A DNA stretch of 26,974 bases from Bacillota bacterium (GCA_022706625.1 JAKJCD010000008.1:1-26974), one strand, 5' to 3'; positions 14,928 to 23,659 are shown, counted from the first letter of the stretch. A program made the numbers and translations. Notes: generated by a model not told the origin, from the sequence alone.

Positions 14928-14956
14928 TTCTCTCGAATCCTGTTTTATATTATAAT
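14928..14956 (+). promoter_or_regulatory. Possible promoter for the ftsEX cluster
   Basis: A consensus TATAAT (14951-14956) lies about 100 bp before ftsE. The -35 at 17 bp (TTCTCT) is poor, so this is a weak or activator-dependent candidate. An AT-only hairpin, TTTTTTA/TAAAAAA, follows at 15014-15032. Confidence 0.4.
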
Positions 14957-15054
14957 AACATGTAGAAAAAGCGAGTATTTCGCATACCTGTGGAAGGATT
15001 TGGAATAAGCCCGTTTTTTAGCATGTAAAAAAAACCAAAGGAATGATCCGGTTT

Positions 15055-15795
15055 ATGATAATATTCGAAAATGTCACAAAGATGTATGACGGTAATATTG
15101 GTATTGAAAATGTGACCGTTAAAATAGACAAGGGCGATTTCGTATTTCTTGTAGGGCCAAGCGGCGCGGGCAAATCCACATTTGTCAAGTTGATTTTAAA
15201 AGAAGTGGACGGAGACAAAGGGAGGATAAGAGTCAACGGGATGGACGTGACCGGCATATCCAACCGCCAGATACCAAGACTCCGCAGAAGTATAGGTATA
15301 GTTTTTCAGGATTTCAGGCTGCTGCCGAACAAGACTGTTGAAGAAAATGTTGCTTTCGCCATGGAAATTCTACATATCAGTTCAAGAACGATCCGGCGGA
15401 ATGTGCCCCAGGTTCTGGGGCTTATGGGCATAAGCTCAAAATCCAAGAAATATCCTCACGAGCTTTCTGCCGGAGAGCAGCAGAGAGTGGCAATAGCAAG
15501 GGCGGTCATCAATAACCCCACTGTGCTGATTGCCGACGAACCCACGGGGAATTTAGACCCGGATACGGCATGGGAAATAATGCAGCTTCTGGAACAAATC
15601 AATCGCAGAGGAACAACGATACTGATGGTCACCCATGCAAAGGACATAGTGGACCGGATGGGGAAACGGGTCATCGCCATCGACAAGGGAAAAATAGTTC
15701 GTGACGACAGGGACGGCTCATACGGTTACGAAAGTGAAGAAGCATACAGCTTCCGATGCAAGCCGGGAGGTGTATTCGATAACAATGTTTATTAG
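15055..15795 (+). CDS. ftsE: Cell-division ABC transporter ATPase FtsE
   Basis: Cytoplasmic ATPase of the FtsEX complex. FtsEX uses ATP hydrolysis to transmit a conformational signal that activates murein hydrolases at the septum or along the wall, rather than to transport. Of 246 residues, GPSGAGKST (34-42) is Walker A, a QDFRLLPNKTV Q-loop near residue 86 has the typical FtsE sequence, and LSAGEQQRVAIARA (signature) and LIADEPTGNLD (Walker B) follow. The start at 15055 gives the usual FtsE beginning MIIFENVTKMY; an ATG at 15043 in the same frame directly abuts the only AAAGGA (15037-15042), so neither spacing is ideal. The gene overlaps ftsX by 11 bp, indicating translational coupling. Confidence 0.95.
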   Translation: MIIFENVTKMYDGNIGIENVTVKIDKGDFVFLVGPSGAGKSTFVKLILKEVDGDKGRIRVNGMDVTGISNRQIPRLRRSIGIVFQDFRLLPNKTVEENVAFAMEILHISSRTIRRNVPQVLGLMGISSKSKKYPHELSAGEQQRVAIARAVINNPTVLIADEPTGNLDPDTAWEIMQLLEQINRRGTTILMVTHAKDIVDRMGKRVIAIDKGKIVRDDRDGSYGYESEEAYSFRCKPGGVFDNNVY

Positions 15796-16681
15796 AGGGA
15801 TAGGAAATGCCGTAAAACTGGCATTTGTTCAAATAGTACGAAACCGGGCGATGTCTTTTGCTTCCTTGTTCTCAATTACAGCCATGCTGCTGGTGCTGGG
15901 GCTTTTCTTCATACTCATCGTCAATGTCAATATGGTGACGGAGAGTGCAAAAAAGCAATTTGATACCATCCAGATCTATCTGGCGGAAGAAACGGATCGT
16001 ACCGACGCACAGCGCATGATCCAATCACTCTCAGGTACGAAGGGAGTAGCAAAGGCTTGGTATCTGTCCAAAGAAGAAGCTATGGATGAGTACAGGCAAA
16101 AGTGGGGAGACAAAAGTTATTTACTGGATGGGTTCCAGGAAAACCCGCTTCCCAATTCCATAAGAGTCAAGATTACCGACCTTGAGCTGGCCGACAGTGT
16201 CGTGGAAGCAGCAAAGAAACTTGAAGGGATCGAAGATATAAAGTATTACAGGACGGCGGTAGACAAGCTGCTTGCAGTAACGGGCTACATAAAGACCGGG
16301 GCTCTGGCAGTGATCATTTCACTGATAGCCGTGTCGGTGGTTGTTGTGGCCAATACAATAAAACTGACCGTACTTGCCAGGGCACGGGAAATCAGCATCA
16401 TGAAATATGTCGGTGCAGGCAACTGGTTCATCAGAGGGCCATTTTTGGTCGAAGGGATACTTATAGGCCTTTTTTCCTCAGTGGTGTCTGTTTTGCTTGT
16501 AGGCTTGATCTATCATAAATTGGCGGAGCTTTTCGGGAATGATATCCTTTTGATTTTTTCCGTTGTAATGGTGCCGGAAAGCTTCCTCGCGGCAAATCTT
16601 CTGAGGATATTTATGGCTCTCGGAGTAAGTATCGGAGCCTTTGGGAGCATCATTTCGATGCGTAGGTTTTTAGATACATAA
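15785..16681 (+). CDS. ftsX: Cell-division protein FtsX
   Basis: Membrane partner of FtsE. The 298-residue protein has a cytoplasmic N-terminus, TM1 (about 22-46), a large extracellular domain (about 47-175) and three further helices (about 178-200, 225-250, 268-290), the standard FtsX topology. The extracellular loop normally binds a coiled-coil hydrolase or activator, and the next gene encodes exactly such a protein. The start at 15785 (MFIRGIGNAVK) is chosen because it matches the family N-terminus; an in-frame extension to 15701 lies wholly inside ftsE. Stop codon and next start are 16 bp apart. Confidence 0.95.
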   Translation: MFIRGIGNAVKLAFVQIVRNRAMSFASLFSITAMLLVLGLFFILIVNVNMVTESAKKQFDTIQIYLAEETDRTDAQRMIQSLSGTKGVAKAWYLSKEEAMDEYRQKWGDKSYLLDGFQENPLPNSIRVKITDLELADSVVEAAKKLEGIEDIKYYRTAVDKLLAVTGYIKTGALAVIISLIAVSVVVVANTIKLTVLARAREISIMKYVGAGNWFIRGPFLVEGILIGLFSSVVSVLLVGLIYHKLAELFGNDILLIFSVVMVPESFLAANLLRIFMALGVSIGAFGSIISMRRFLDT

Positions 16682-16697
16682 GAAAGGGGATCATGGC

Positions 16698-17819
16698 ATG
16701 GGAACAAAGCATCGAATTTGCCTAAGCCTTGTGGCAGTGCTTCTGCTCTCGCTTCTCAATCTGGGGCCGAGCTTTGGCGGCAATGAACAGGACAAGCTGA
16801 ACGAGCTGAACCGGCAGATCAACAAGATCCAGTCACAGCTGAAGGCAGGGAAGGCCGAGGAGAGCAAACTTGCTTTACAGATCAAAAGCCTGGACGGCCT
16901 AATAAAAGAGGCAGAAGGAGAGATCCGGGACCTTCAGAACGAAATATCGCTAACCGGCAAAAAAATTGAGGAATTGGAGGCTCAGCTTAAAGCCAAGCAG
17001 GGGGAAATTGAGAATCAGAATAATGAAATGAGCAACCGGATCCGCGCAATGTATAAAAACGGCGATGTAGGTATATTGGAGGTTTTGCTGGGCTCTGAAA
17101 GCATGACGGATTTTCTGACCAACCTAGATATGGCTCAAAAGATTTTTGATAATGATGTCGCTTTGCTGGAGCAGTTGGAAGAGCAGCACAAAACCATTGA
17201 AAAATATTGCAATCAGTTGCTAGAGCTTAAACAAAGGCTGTCGTCCAAAAAGCAGGAAGAAGCTACGAAGCAAGACCAGCTTCAGGTTAGCCGGGGGGAT
17301 GTGGCCCAGCTCAAGGCAGAAGTGACAAGTGAGAATAAAGCGCTTGAAAAACAGGTGGATGCCCTGAATGAGGAAGCCAATGCCCTTATCGCGGAGATTC
17401 TGAGGCTTCAGGGGTCAGGAGACTACGTGGGAGGTGTGCTTTTGTGGCCTGCACCGTCGTCAAAAAGAGTTACTTCGGAATTCGGTTATCGTCTACATCC
17501 TATTTTAAATGTCAAAAAGCTGCACACAGGAATGGATATAGGCATCTCCTCCGGCAGCAAGGTGGTTGCCTCAAATGCGGGTAAAGTGATAAAAGCAGCT
17601 TGGAACAACAGCTATGGTTATATGGTAATGGTCGACCATGGTGGTGGGATCGTTACCCTGTATGCCCATAACAGCCAGTTGAAAGTTAAGACCGGCGATA
17701 TCGTAACAAGGGGTCAGGTTATAGCTCTTTCCGGCAATACCGGTATGTCAACGGGGCCGCACCTCCACTATGAGGTCCGGGTCAACGGCGAATATAAAAA
17801 CCCCAGAAATTACCTGTGA
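16698..17819 (+). CDS. Secreted coiled-coil M23 peptidase (EnvC/PcsB-like role)
   Basis: Exported murein hydrolase of 373 residues. A signal peptide (about 1-27, cleaved near FGG) leads into a long coiled coil (about 30-235) and a C-terminal LytM/M23 domain (about 250-373). The zinc ligands are present: His276 and Asp280 in HTGMDIG, and His357 in HLHYEV, with His355 as the general-base histidine. It is therefore probably an active endopeptidase, unlike the degenerate EnvC. FtsX-binding hydrolases and activators have this same coiled-coil plus catalytic-domain build, and the gene directly follows ftsEX, so activation by FtsEX at the division site is the natural reading. GAAAGGGG ribosome binding site upstream. 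Confidence 0.93.
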   Translation: MGTKHRICLSLVAVLLLSLLNLGPSFGGNEQDKLNELNRQINKIQSQLKAGKAEESKLALQIKSLDGLIKEAEGEIRDLQNEISLTGKKIEELEAQLKAKQGEIENQNNEMSNRIRAMYKNGDVGILEVLLGSESMTDFLTNLDMAQKIFDNDVALLEQLEEQHKTIEKYCNQLLELKQRLSSKKQEEATKQDQLQVSRGDVAQLKAEVTSENKALEKQVDALNEEANALIAEILRLQGSGDYVGGVLLWPAPSSKRVTSEFGYRLHPILNVKKLHTGMDIGISSGSKVVASNAGKVIKAAWNNSYGYMVMVDHGGGIVTLYAHNSQLKVKTGDIVTRGQVIALSGNTGMSTGPHLHYEVRVNGEYKNPRNYL

Positions 17820-17916
17820 GGTCAGAGGTGTTGATATTGCGATCAGAAACAGATGCGGAGCGGGAGGCTTTGTCCTCCCACTTTCAATAATGGGCAGAAT
17901 CGTTAAGGGAGCAATG

Positions 17917-19635
17917 ATGCAGAAAGAATGGATATTTCCGGACGGACCCAATAACGGGGACATCATCGTGTCAATTTTAGAAAACAGGGGCATTACAGGG
18001 CAGGAAGCCGTGGAGGAATACCTTTCCGACAGCCCAAAACTTGCTCACGATCCCTTTTTATTGAAAAATATGAATGCGGCTGTGGATAGGATATGCATCG
18101 CTCTTACAAAAAAAGAACATATCTGCATTTACGGCGATTATGATGCGGACGGAGTTTGCGGAGTAAGCCTCATGATGGAGCTTCTGAGCAAACTGGATGC
18201 AGATTATTCCTATTATATACCCTCCCGTTTTGACGAAGGGTATGGACTGAATCGGGAGGCACTGGAAAAGATCAAGCAAAGAAATGCGGACCTGATCATT
18301 ACCGTAGACTGTGGAAGTTCTTCATATGATGAGATCGAATATGCCAAAGAGCTTGGGATAGATGTAATTGTGACGGATCATCATAATTTCGCAGACAAAC
18401 AGATATCATGCCTGCTGATAAACCCGAAGCAGGAGGATTGCACTTATCCGGAAAAAGAGCTTTCAGGTTGCGGCGTTGCATTCAAACTAGCCCAGGCTTT
18501 GCAGCGAACAATGCCGGAAAACCTGACAAAGGCAGATCTTTTGCGGATGCTGGATCTGGTAGCTATTGCAACGATCGGTGATATTGTCCCCTTGACGGGA
18601 GAAAACAGGACGATGGTGAAGTACGGTATTCGCATGATTAACAGCGGAAAAAGACCCGGCCTTTCTATGCTCATTAAAGATGCGGGGCTGAAAGAAAAAG
18701 AAATAAAATCAGAGCATGTAGCATATGTTATAGTGCCTCATCTAAATGCGGCAGGGCGCATGCTTTCAGCTGATATGGGAGTAAGACTGCTCAGCTCGGT
18801 AAATGAGGGCGACCTGAAAGAAGCAACCAATAATCTGCTAAAAATCAATCTCGATAGAAAGCGCATACAGGATACTGTTTTAGAAGAGGCTGTTAAACAA
18901 GCAGACAATCTTTATTCCGATGAACTCTGCATAATACTCAGCTTGCCGGATGCTCATGAAGGGATAACCGGCATCGTGGCGGGAAAGCTTAAAGATAAAT
19001 ATAACCGGCCGGCTATAATCATAACTCCGACCGGGGAAAACAAGCTGAAAGGCACAGGCAGAAGCATAGAAGGCCTTAACCTTTATGATATGCTCAATCA
19101 ATGCCGCGATCTTTTTGACAAGTTCGGAGGACATGCGGGAGCTTGCGGCTTTACCATGGACTGCACAAACCTTCCGGCTCTCAGGGAATCTGTCCGCTCA
19201 TCAGTGGAAAGCCGTTTTAGTGAGGATCCGTCAGCTTTTAGGCCCAGGCTTCGCATCGATGCGGAAACCGGAGCTTGCCGACTGAACGGGGAACTGATTT
19301 CTTACATTGAAAAGATGGAACCTTTCGGCCATAAGAACTCAAGGCCGGTTTTTATGATAAGAGGCGTTTTTTTATCGGAGCTGAATTATATGGGTGAACG
19401 GCAGCAGCATGTACGTTTTTCCGCAGACGGTATACAATGCGTTCTCTTTAACAGGGCAGACCGATTCAAAGAATCATATGAACCGGGGAAACCGATGGAC
19501 CTGGCCGGATATCCGGAAATAAACCGTTGGAACGGCTGTGACAAGATACAATTTACAATAGCGGATTTTAGGGAAGGAAATGCTGCAAAACCTATAATTT
19601 TCGACAGCCGTATAGATAAAAATGCAGATGATTGA
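17917..19635 (+). CDS. recJ: Single-stranded-DNA-specific exonuclease RecJ
   Basis: 5'-to-3' ssDNA exonuclease of the DHH phosphoesterase superfamily, acting in recombinational repair and mismatch repair. The 572 residues contain DYDADG (Asp74, Asp76, Asp78; motif I), VTDHHNF (Asp154-His155-His156; the DHH motif), a central linker helix, and GGHAGACGF (from 404) of the DHHA1 domain, followed by an OB-like C-terminus. All metal-binding positions expected are there. The start at 17917 follows AAGGGAG (17905-17911); an in-frame extension back to 17770 overlaps the M23 gene and lacks RecJ-like sequence. ATG at 17914 is an alternative. It lies between the M23 and ctp genes, an unusual place within this wall cluster. 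Confidence 0.95.
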   Translation: MQKEWIFPDGPNNGDIIVSILENRGITGQEAVEEYLSDSPKLAHDPFLLKNMNAAVDRICIALTKKEHICIYGDYDADGVCGVSLMMELLSKLDADYSYYIPSRFDEGYGLNREALEKIKQRNADLIITVDCGSSSYDEIEYAKELGIDVIVTDHHNFADKQISCLLINPKQEDCTYPEKELSGCGVAFKLAQALQRTMPENLTKADLLRMLDLVAIATIGDIVPLTGENRTMVKYGIRMINSGKRPGLSMLIKDAGLKEKEIKSEHVAYVIVPHLNAAGRMLSADMGVRLLSSVNEGDLKEATNNLLKINLDRKRIQDTVLEEAVKQADNLYSDELCIILSLPDAHEGITGIVAGKLKDKYNRPAIIITPTGENKLKGTGRSIEGLNLYDMLNQCRDLFDKFGGHAGACGFTMDCTNLPALRESVRSSVESRFSEDPSAFRPRLRIDAETGACRLNGELISYIEKMEPFGHKNSRPVFMIRGVFLSELNYMGERQQHVRFSADGIQCVLFNRADRFKESYEPGKPMDLAGYPEINRWNGCDKIQFTIADFREGNAAKPIIFDSRIDKNADD

Positions 19636-19668
19636 TTATGCCATAATGCTGCGTAGTTATGGTATAAT
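19635..19668 (+). promoter_or_regulatory. Extended -10 promoter within a dyad upstream of ctp
   Basis: TGGTATAAT (19660-19668) is an extended -10 element without a good -35. It lies in the right arm of an imperfect 12-bp inverted repeat (19635-19646 with 19657-19668, 11 of 12 pairs), which begins at the recJ stop codon. Confidence 0.55.
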
Positions 19669-19702
19669 GTGTAAGTAAATTTAAGCAAGGAGAGGTAACT
19701 CG

Positions 19703-20912
19703 TTGATGATAGTATTAAAAAAGCGGAATCTGATAATCTTATTGGTCATCGCTTTTGGTGTCGGGCTTCTGCTGATGGCCGGATACGATCAGGTATACGG
19801 TATAGTGACGGACCAAATCGGAATCAGTGCCGAAGAATATGAAAACTATCAGAGGATCAAAAAGAATTACGGCCAATTAGATGGACTTCAACAGCTTATT
19901 GAGCAGAGATATTATTTGCCCGTCGATACCGAAAAACTTTACGAAGGCATTTATAAAGGCCTTTTCGCCGGAATAGGCGATCCCTATTCCTCTTATCTCA
20001 CCAAGAAGGAATATGAGGATCTTATGATCAGCTTCGGGAGAGTATGAGGGGATCGGCGTTACTATCGCTCCCGATAAACAGGGATTCATCAATGTGGTGG
20101 CCCCTATCGATGATACGCCTGCTTTCAAAGCGGGAATCAAACCCGAGGATAAAATAATAGCAGTTGACGGCATGGATTATAGCGGAGATTCTATCGATGC
20201 GGCAGCAGCGGCTATGCGGGGCGAGGAAGGAACAGTGGTAAGCATAAAAATACTTCGGGGAAGTGAAACCCTGGAGCTGGATATTAAGCGTTCCAAAATT
20301 GTTCTTGAGACTGTCAAAAGCGAAATAATGGATGGAAATTTCGGATATATCCGCATCAGCTCTTTCGAAAAACATACGGCTGATGATTTTAAAAAAGCGC
20401 TGAGAAACATGGAGATAAGCGGAGCAAAAGGTCTTATTATCGATTTGAGAGATAACCCCGGCGGATTGGTGGATGTGAGCATAAAAATAGCCGACGCTCT
20501 CCTTCCCGAGGGAATAATCACCTATACGGAAGACAGGCAGGGTGAGAAGCACTATTACAAATCTGATCCAACGGCTACCGATATTCCATACGTCATCCTG
20601 ATCAACGGCGGGTCCGCCAGCGCAAGTGAGATAGTAGCGGGAGCGATAAAAGACAATGGAGGCGGAAAAATCGTAGGCACTACCTCCTACGGGAAAGGAA
20701 TAATACAAGAAATACTACAGTTGGATAACGGTGATGCCACGAAGCTTACGGTGATGCAGTATTTTTCGCCTGACGGGAACGTGATCCATGAAAAAGGAGT
20801 AGAGCCGGATTATAAAGTGGATCTAACTTCAGAGGACTTTACGGACGGGATACTCAAAAAAGAAAATGATAAGCAGCTGAAAAAAGCCCTGGAGCTGCTG
20901 GCGTCATCTTAA
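19703..20912 (+). pseudogene. C-terminal processing protease (S41, ctp/CtpA type), frameshifted
   Basis: S41-family serine protease with a signal-anchor (about residues 6-27), a short helical domain, a PDZ domain and a catalytic domain holding GGSASASEIVAG (the catalytic Ser) and TSYGKGIIQ (the catalytic Lys). The reading frame changes by +1 near 20033: the first frame stops at 20045-20047 after 114 codons, and the second continues SGEYEGIGVTI directly at the PDZ start. Joined, the two parts give about 402 residues, the normal family length, and no other damage is visible. It may be a recent pseudogene, a sequencing error or a frameshift that is read through. AGGAGAGG (19688-19695) precedes TTG 19703 and ATG 19706. 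Such proteases trim secreted or wall proteins. Confidence 0.85.
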
Positions 20913-20938
20913 CATCAAGGGGATCCAATACAGTGTTA

Positions 20939-21244
20939 TTATTTTAATTCCTTAAGTCTTTTCAAAATAAGGCGATATCCGTCCGCACCGTATATGAGAC
21001 AGCGGTTGACTCTGCTTATCGTGGCTGTACTGGCTTTTGTGGTTTCCTCGATCTCATTGTATGTTTTCTTATTATCTAAGAGGCGCGCCACCTGAAAGCG
21101 CTGGGCTATTGCCTGAAGCTCTTTGATCGTACAGATATCTTCAAAAAAGCGGTAGCATTCTTCTTCCGTCTCAAGAAGCAAGACAGCCTTAAACAAATCG
21201 TCGGTTTCCCGGTTTTTTAGCTTTGATTCATAGCTCATCGTCAC
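20939..21244 (-). CDS. yerC: YerC/YecD-type TrpR-like DNA-binding protein
   Basis: Small cytoplasmic regulator of 101 residues in the Trp-repressor fold family. EECYRFFEDICTIKELQAIAQRFQVARLL (about 28-56) is the conserved helical core, and TYNEIEETTKASTATISRVNRCL (about 61-83) is the helix-turn-helix, with the ASTATISRVNRCL recognition helix. The target and effector are unknown; the family is found throughout Firmicutes and is distinct from TrpR itself. A GTG start at 21244 has AAGGA 7 bp upstream; ATG 21238 is the alternative. It converges on the ctp gene, 26 bp away, with no terminator, and is divergent from the phosphopantetheinyl transferase gene. Confidence 0.9.
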   Translation of the reverse strand: MTMSYESKLKNRETDDLFKAVLLLETEEECYRFFEDICTIKELQAIAQRFQVARLLDNKKTYNEIEETTKASTATISRVNRCLIYGADGYRLILKRLKELK

Positions 21245-21293
21245 TCACCGTTCCTTTATATCAGCTAGGGGCGCTTTAATGCTTTACAGCGTA

Positions 21294-21322
21294 ATTATAT
21301 TACAGTCTGTTTTTCTTTACAA
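21294..21322 (-). promoter_or_regulatory. Sigma-A promoter of the yerC-like gene
   Basis: On the minus strand, TTGTAA (21322-21317), a 17-bp spacer and TATAAT (21299-21294) lie about 50 bp before the start. Confidence 0.7.
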
Positions 21323-21350
21323 CATTTTTTTAAACTTAACTTCGGATTTA

Positions 21351-21359
21351 TGCTACAAT
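21351..21359 (+). promoter_or_regulatory. Extended -10 promoter of the PPTase-EamA-recX unit
   Basis: TGCTACAAT (21351-21359) matches an extended -10 element. No convincing -35 box is seen. It is divergent from the yerC promoter, with about 30 bp between the two. Confidence 0.5.
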
Positions 21360-21411
21360 GATTTCATCGGTGAATGCGGCCGAAATATAAATTGTTTGCC
21401 GGAGTAATGCG

Positions 21412-22029
21412 ATGCATATCTATTTATATAATAACTGTCTTATTGAAGACAGAGATGAATCAATCCGCCGGTGCTGCAGGCAATATGCGAAAGATACAGG
21501 AGCAGCTTCTTTGCTTAAATTCATAGATACAGCAGCGATTTCTCACAGGGTGGGAGGGAAACCCTTTTTCAGAGATGGGGAGCAGATCCATTTTTCACTG
21601 AGCCATTCGGGCAGTATATGGGGTTGCGCTGTAGACAGCGATCCTGTCGGCTTTGACATTGAAGATACCGCTCGGTTTGAAAAAGGCCGGAGATATAAGC
21701 AGCCGGCACAGGCAGATAGCCGGTGGCTGAAAATCGCAGAAAGGTTTTTTACCGATTCGGAGTACGAGTATGTCAAGGCTGGGGGAAAGAAGGCATTTTT
21801 TGAACTTTGGGTCCGCAAGGAAGCCTTCCTGAAATACAAAGGAGGAGGACTTTCTATGGGGCTTAAAAGCATTGAACTCGTATCAGGAGGGCATCTTATA
21901 TCAGAGCTCCCCGGGGGGTGGGTCCGGGAGGTTATCATTGGCAGCGGTTTTATGGCTGCATATTGTGCTGCGGAGAAACGGGAGGTCGAAAGAATGGTCG
22001 ACTATCGCAAACAGGGAGATAAAGACTAA
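21412..22029 (+). CDS. 4'-Phosphopantetheinyl transferase (Sfp-type)
   Basis: Transfers the phosphopantetheine arm of coenzyme A to a serine of a carrier protein. The 205-residue length and the motifs FSLSHSG (61-67), VGFDIED (79-85; Asp82 and Glu84 bind magnesium) and WVRKEAFLKYKGGG (about 138-151) place it in the Sfp/AcpT family. No polyketide or nonribosomal synthetase gene is in view, so the partner may be the fatty-acid acyl carrier protein or a carrier elsewhere in the genome. GGAG lies 8 bp upstream of the ATG. It heads a probable three-gene unit with the EamA transporter and recX, with 32 bp to the next start. Confidence 0.9.
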   Translation: MHIYLYNNCLIEDRDESIRRCCRQYAKDTGAASLLKFIDTAAISHRVGGKPFFRDGEQIHFSLSHSGSIWGCAVDSDPVGFDIEDTARFEKGRRYKQPAQADSRWLKIAERFFTDSEYEYVKAGGKKAFFELWVRKEAFLKYKGGGLSMGLKSIELVSGGHLISELPGGWVREVIIGSGFMAAYCAAEKREVERMVDYRKQGDKD

Positions 22030-22061
22030 AGACCTGAATGAAAGACCGGAAAGGATACAGA

Positions 22062-23093
22062 ATGATAGGCCGAACAGAAAAGAATAAAGAACTTGAAGGC
22101 AAAACCGACGAGCAAAAACCGAGTAAAAGCAGGGTCACTGTATACGGAGTTGCCGTACTTTTCTCATTGATCGTGGGTTTTTCTTTTTTGGCGGTAAAGA
22201 CCTCTGTGAAAACAGCCACACCACTTGAGATCCTGACCTACCGTTTTAATTTTGCCGCTATAGCCGCCTTAATACCTGTGATATTCAGATACCTCAAAAT
22301 CGGCCTGGCAGGAAGATCCAAGAAAAGACTGATGCTGACTGCCGGATTTTATCTGGGCTTTATGGTTTTCCAAACCATAGGTCTGCTCTTTGCGACTTCA
22401 GTTGAAAGCGGCATCATCTTTGCTATCATTCCGATCCTTGCCAAAGTCATAGCTCACTACTATCTGGGAGAAAAGGGGGACTGGAAGCAAAATGTCTTTG
22501 TTACTTTATCCATAACAGCCGTCATCGTAATGTTTGTATTCAGTGCCCGGGATTTTGAAGGGGTCAGCGCCACAGGGCTTGTTCTTTTACTCATATCAAG
22601 CATTTCCATGGCTCTCAGTAATGTTTTTATGCGGGGAGTCCGGCGGGAATTCAGTCCATATACGATAGCCTTTGCCATTTCTCTCGGAGGATGCCTGCTC
22701 TTTAACGGAGCCACACTCGTTATAGGGACCGTATCCGGGCAACTGCAGTATCTTGCGCCTCTGGGCCATTGGGAATTCATCGTTGCGACGGCATTCCTCG
22801 GGATACCGTCTACCCTTATTTCTTCCCTCTTGATGGCATTTATGCTTGCTAATATGGAGGCTGTCAAAGCTACTATTTTCGGAAACCTGTCCACGGCTAT
22901 TTCAATTGTTGCGGGGGTTATCTTCCTGAAAGAAGCTCTGTACTTATACCATATCGTTTGTACTGCTTTGATCATAGCGGGAGTTGTCGGCACCAGCCTC
23001 AGCGGCAGCCCAAAACCCCGGGTCAAAGGCAGTGAGGAGCAAAACTGCGGATCAACTCCTGATCCGGATCATAATGAGGAGGGCATAGGATGA
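22062..23093 (+). CDS. EamA/DMT-family transporter
   Basis: Cytoplasmic-membrane protein of 343 residues with ten predicted helices in two EamA repeats, the drug/metabolite transporter architecture. A charged N-terminal tail of about 25 residues precedes TM1 (VYGVAVLFSLIVGFSFLAVK). The substrate is unknown; family members export amino acids, sugars or purine bases. The ATG at 22062 is chosen because GGAAAGGA ends 6 bp upstream; an ATG at 22038 in frame has no ribosome binding site. The stop codon overlaps the recX start (ATGA), which indicates translational coupling. The last 25 residues are polar and probably cytoplasmic. Confidence 0.88.
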   Translation: MIGRTEKNKELEGKTDEQKPSKSRVTVYGVAVLFSLIVGFSFLAVKTSVKTATPLEILTYRFNFAAIAALIPVIFRYLKIGLAGRSKKRLMLTAGFYLGFMVFQTIGLLFATSVESGIIFAIIPILAKVIAHYYLGEKGDWKQNVFVTLSITAVIVMFVFSARDFEGVSATGLVLLLISSISMALSNVFMRGVRREFSPYTIAFAISLGGCLLFNGATLVIGTVSGQLQYLAPLGHWEFIVATAFLGIPSTLISSLLMAFMLANMEAVKATIFGNLSTAISIVAGVIFLKEALYLYHIVCTALIIAGVVGTSLSGSPKPRVKGSEEQNCGSTPDPDHNEEGIG

Positions 23094-23605
23094 AAGATGC
23101 CAGAGATTTGGCCCTGAAATATTTGAACACGCGGGACCGGACTGCCCATGAGATCCGAAAGCACCTCGAATCAAAAGGAGTTCCGGGAGATGAGATCTCC
23201 GGATGTTTGGAATACCTGGCAGAGAGCGGCATGATCGATGATGAGGACTACTGTGAAAGGTACATTTCATACGGAACAGAAAAAGGGCGAGGGCCTCTGC
23301 GCCTGGAAAAGGAACTACTAGATAAGGGGCTGCCCCGTGAAATGGTGAGGGCGGCACTAAACGAGCATTTCGGAGAAGGGAGCGAATACGAGGCGGCATT
23401 GGTATATCTTAAGAAGCTTATTAAGCAGCAAGGCTTTGGAGACACGGGGTTTGCGGAGTATCCGGAAGATGGGGATTTTTCACAACGTGGCAAGGATGTC
23501 GCCAGGATAGGGAGGCGGCTGGCTTCCCAGGGCTATAATGCCGCTGTGATATATGAGCTTCTGGACAAGTTGCGTGACGGAACTGCCTTCGCTGAGCAAA
23601 ACTGA
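23090..23605 (+). CDS. recX: RecX-family regulator of RecA
   Basis: Small helical protein of 171 residues that binds RecA filaments and tunes their activity. The N-terminal half reads ALKYLNTRDRTAHEIRKHLESKGV, then IDDEDYCERYIS and GPLRLEKELLDKGL, the classic RecX repeats of three-helix units. The C-terminal part is less conserved and contains a third partial unit. ATG 23090 overlaps the stop of the transporter by four bases, and GAGGAGGGC lies upstream. No recA gene is in the window and no LexA box is seen here, so its expression follows the upstream genes. A 15-bp tandem duplication covers its stop codon. Confidence 0.9.
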   Translation: MKDARDLALKYLNTRDRTAHEIRKHLESKGVPGDEISGCLEYLAESGMIDDEDYCERYISYGTEKGRGPLRLEKELLDKGLPREMVRAALNEHFGEGSEYEAALVYLKKLIKQQGFGDTGFAEYPEDGDFSQRGKDVARIGRRLASQGYNAAVIYELLDKLRDGTAFAEQN

Positions 23606-23623
23606 AGTAAGCAAAACTGAAGT
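23596..23623 (+). repeat. Short tandem duplication across the recX stop
   Basis: GCAAAACTGAAGT occurs at 23596-23608 and 23611-23623 with a 15-bp period. The first copy contains the recX stop codon, and the second ends at the first base of the ileS -35 box. Confidence 0.7.
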
Positions 23624-23651
23624 TGACAGGGCGAGATAATACAAGTAAAAT
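23623..23651 (+). promoter_or_regulatory. Sigma-A promoter of ileS
   Basis: Consensus TTGACA (23623-23628), a 17-bp spacer and TAAAAT (23646-23651). Transcription should begin near 23658-23660, right before the leader hairpin. Confidence 0.8.
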
Positions 23652-23659
23652 AAAATAAT

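Noticed and set aside
17770..17916. N-terminal extension of recJ overlapping the M23 gene
   Set aside because: The extension is not RecJ-like, while AAGGGAG directly precedes the ATG at 17917.
20033..20047. Programmed +1 frameshift in ctp like that of prfB
   Set aside because: There is no slippery CTT-TGA context or internal Shine-Dalgarno at the shift, and the stop lies 12 bases on; an indel or read error is simpler.
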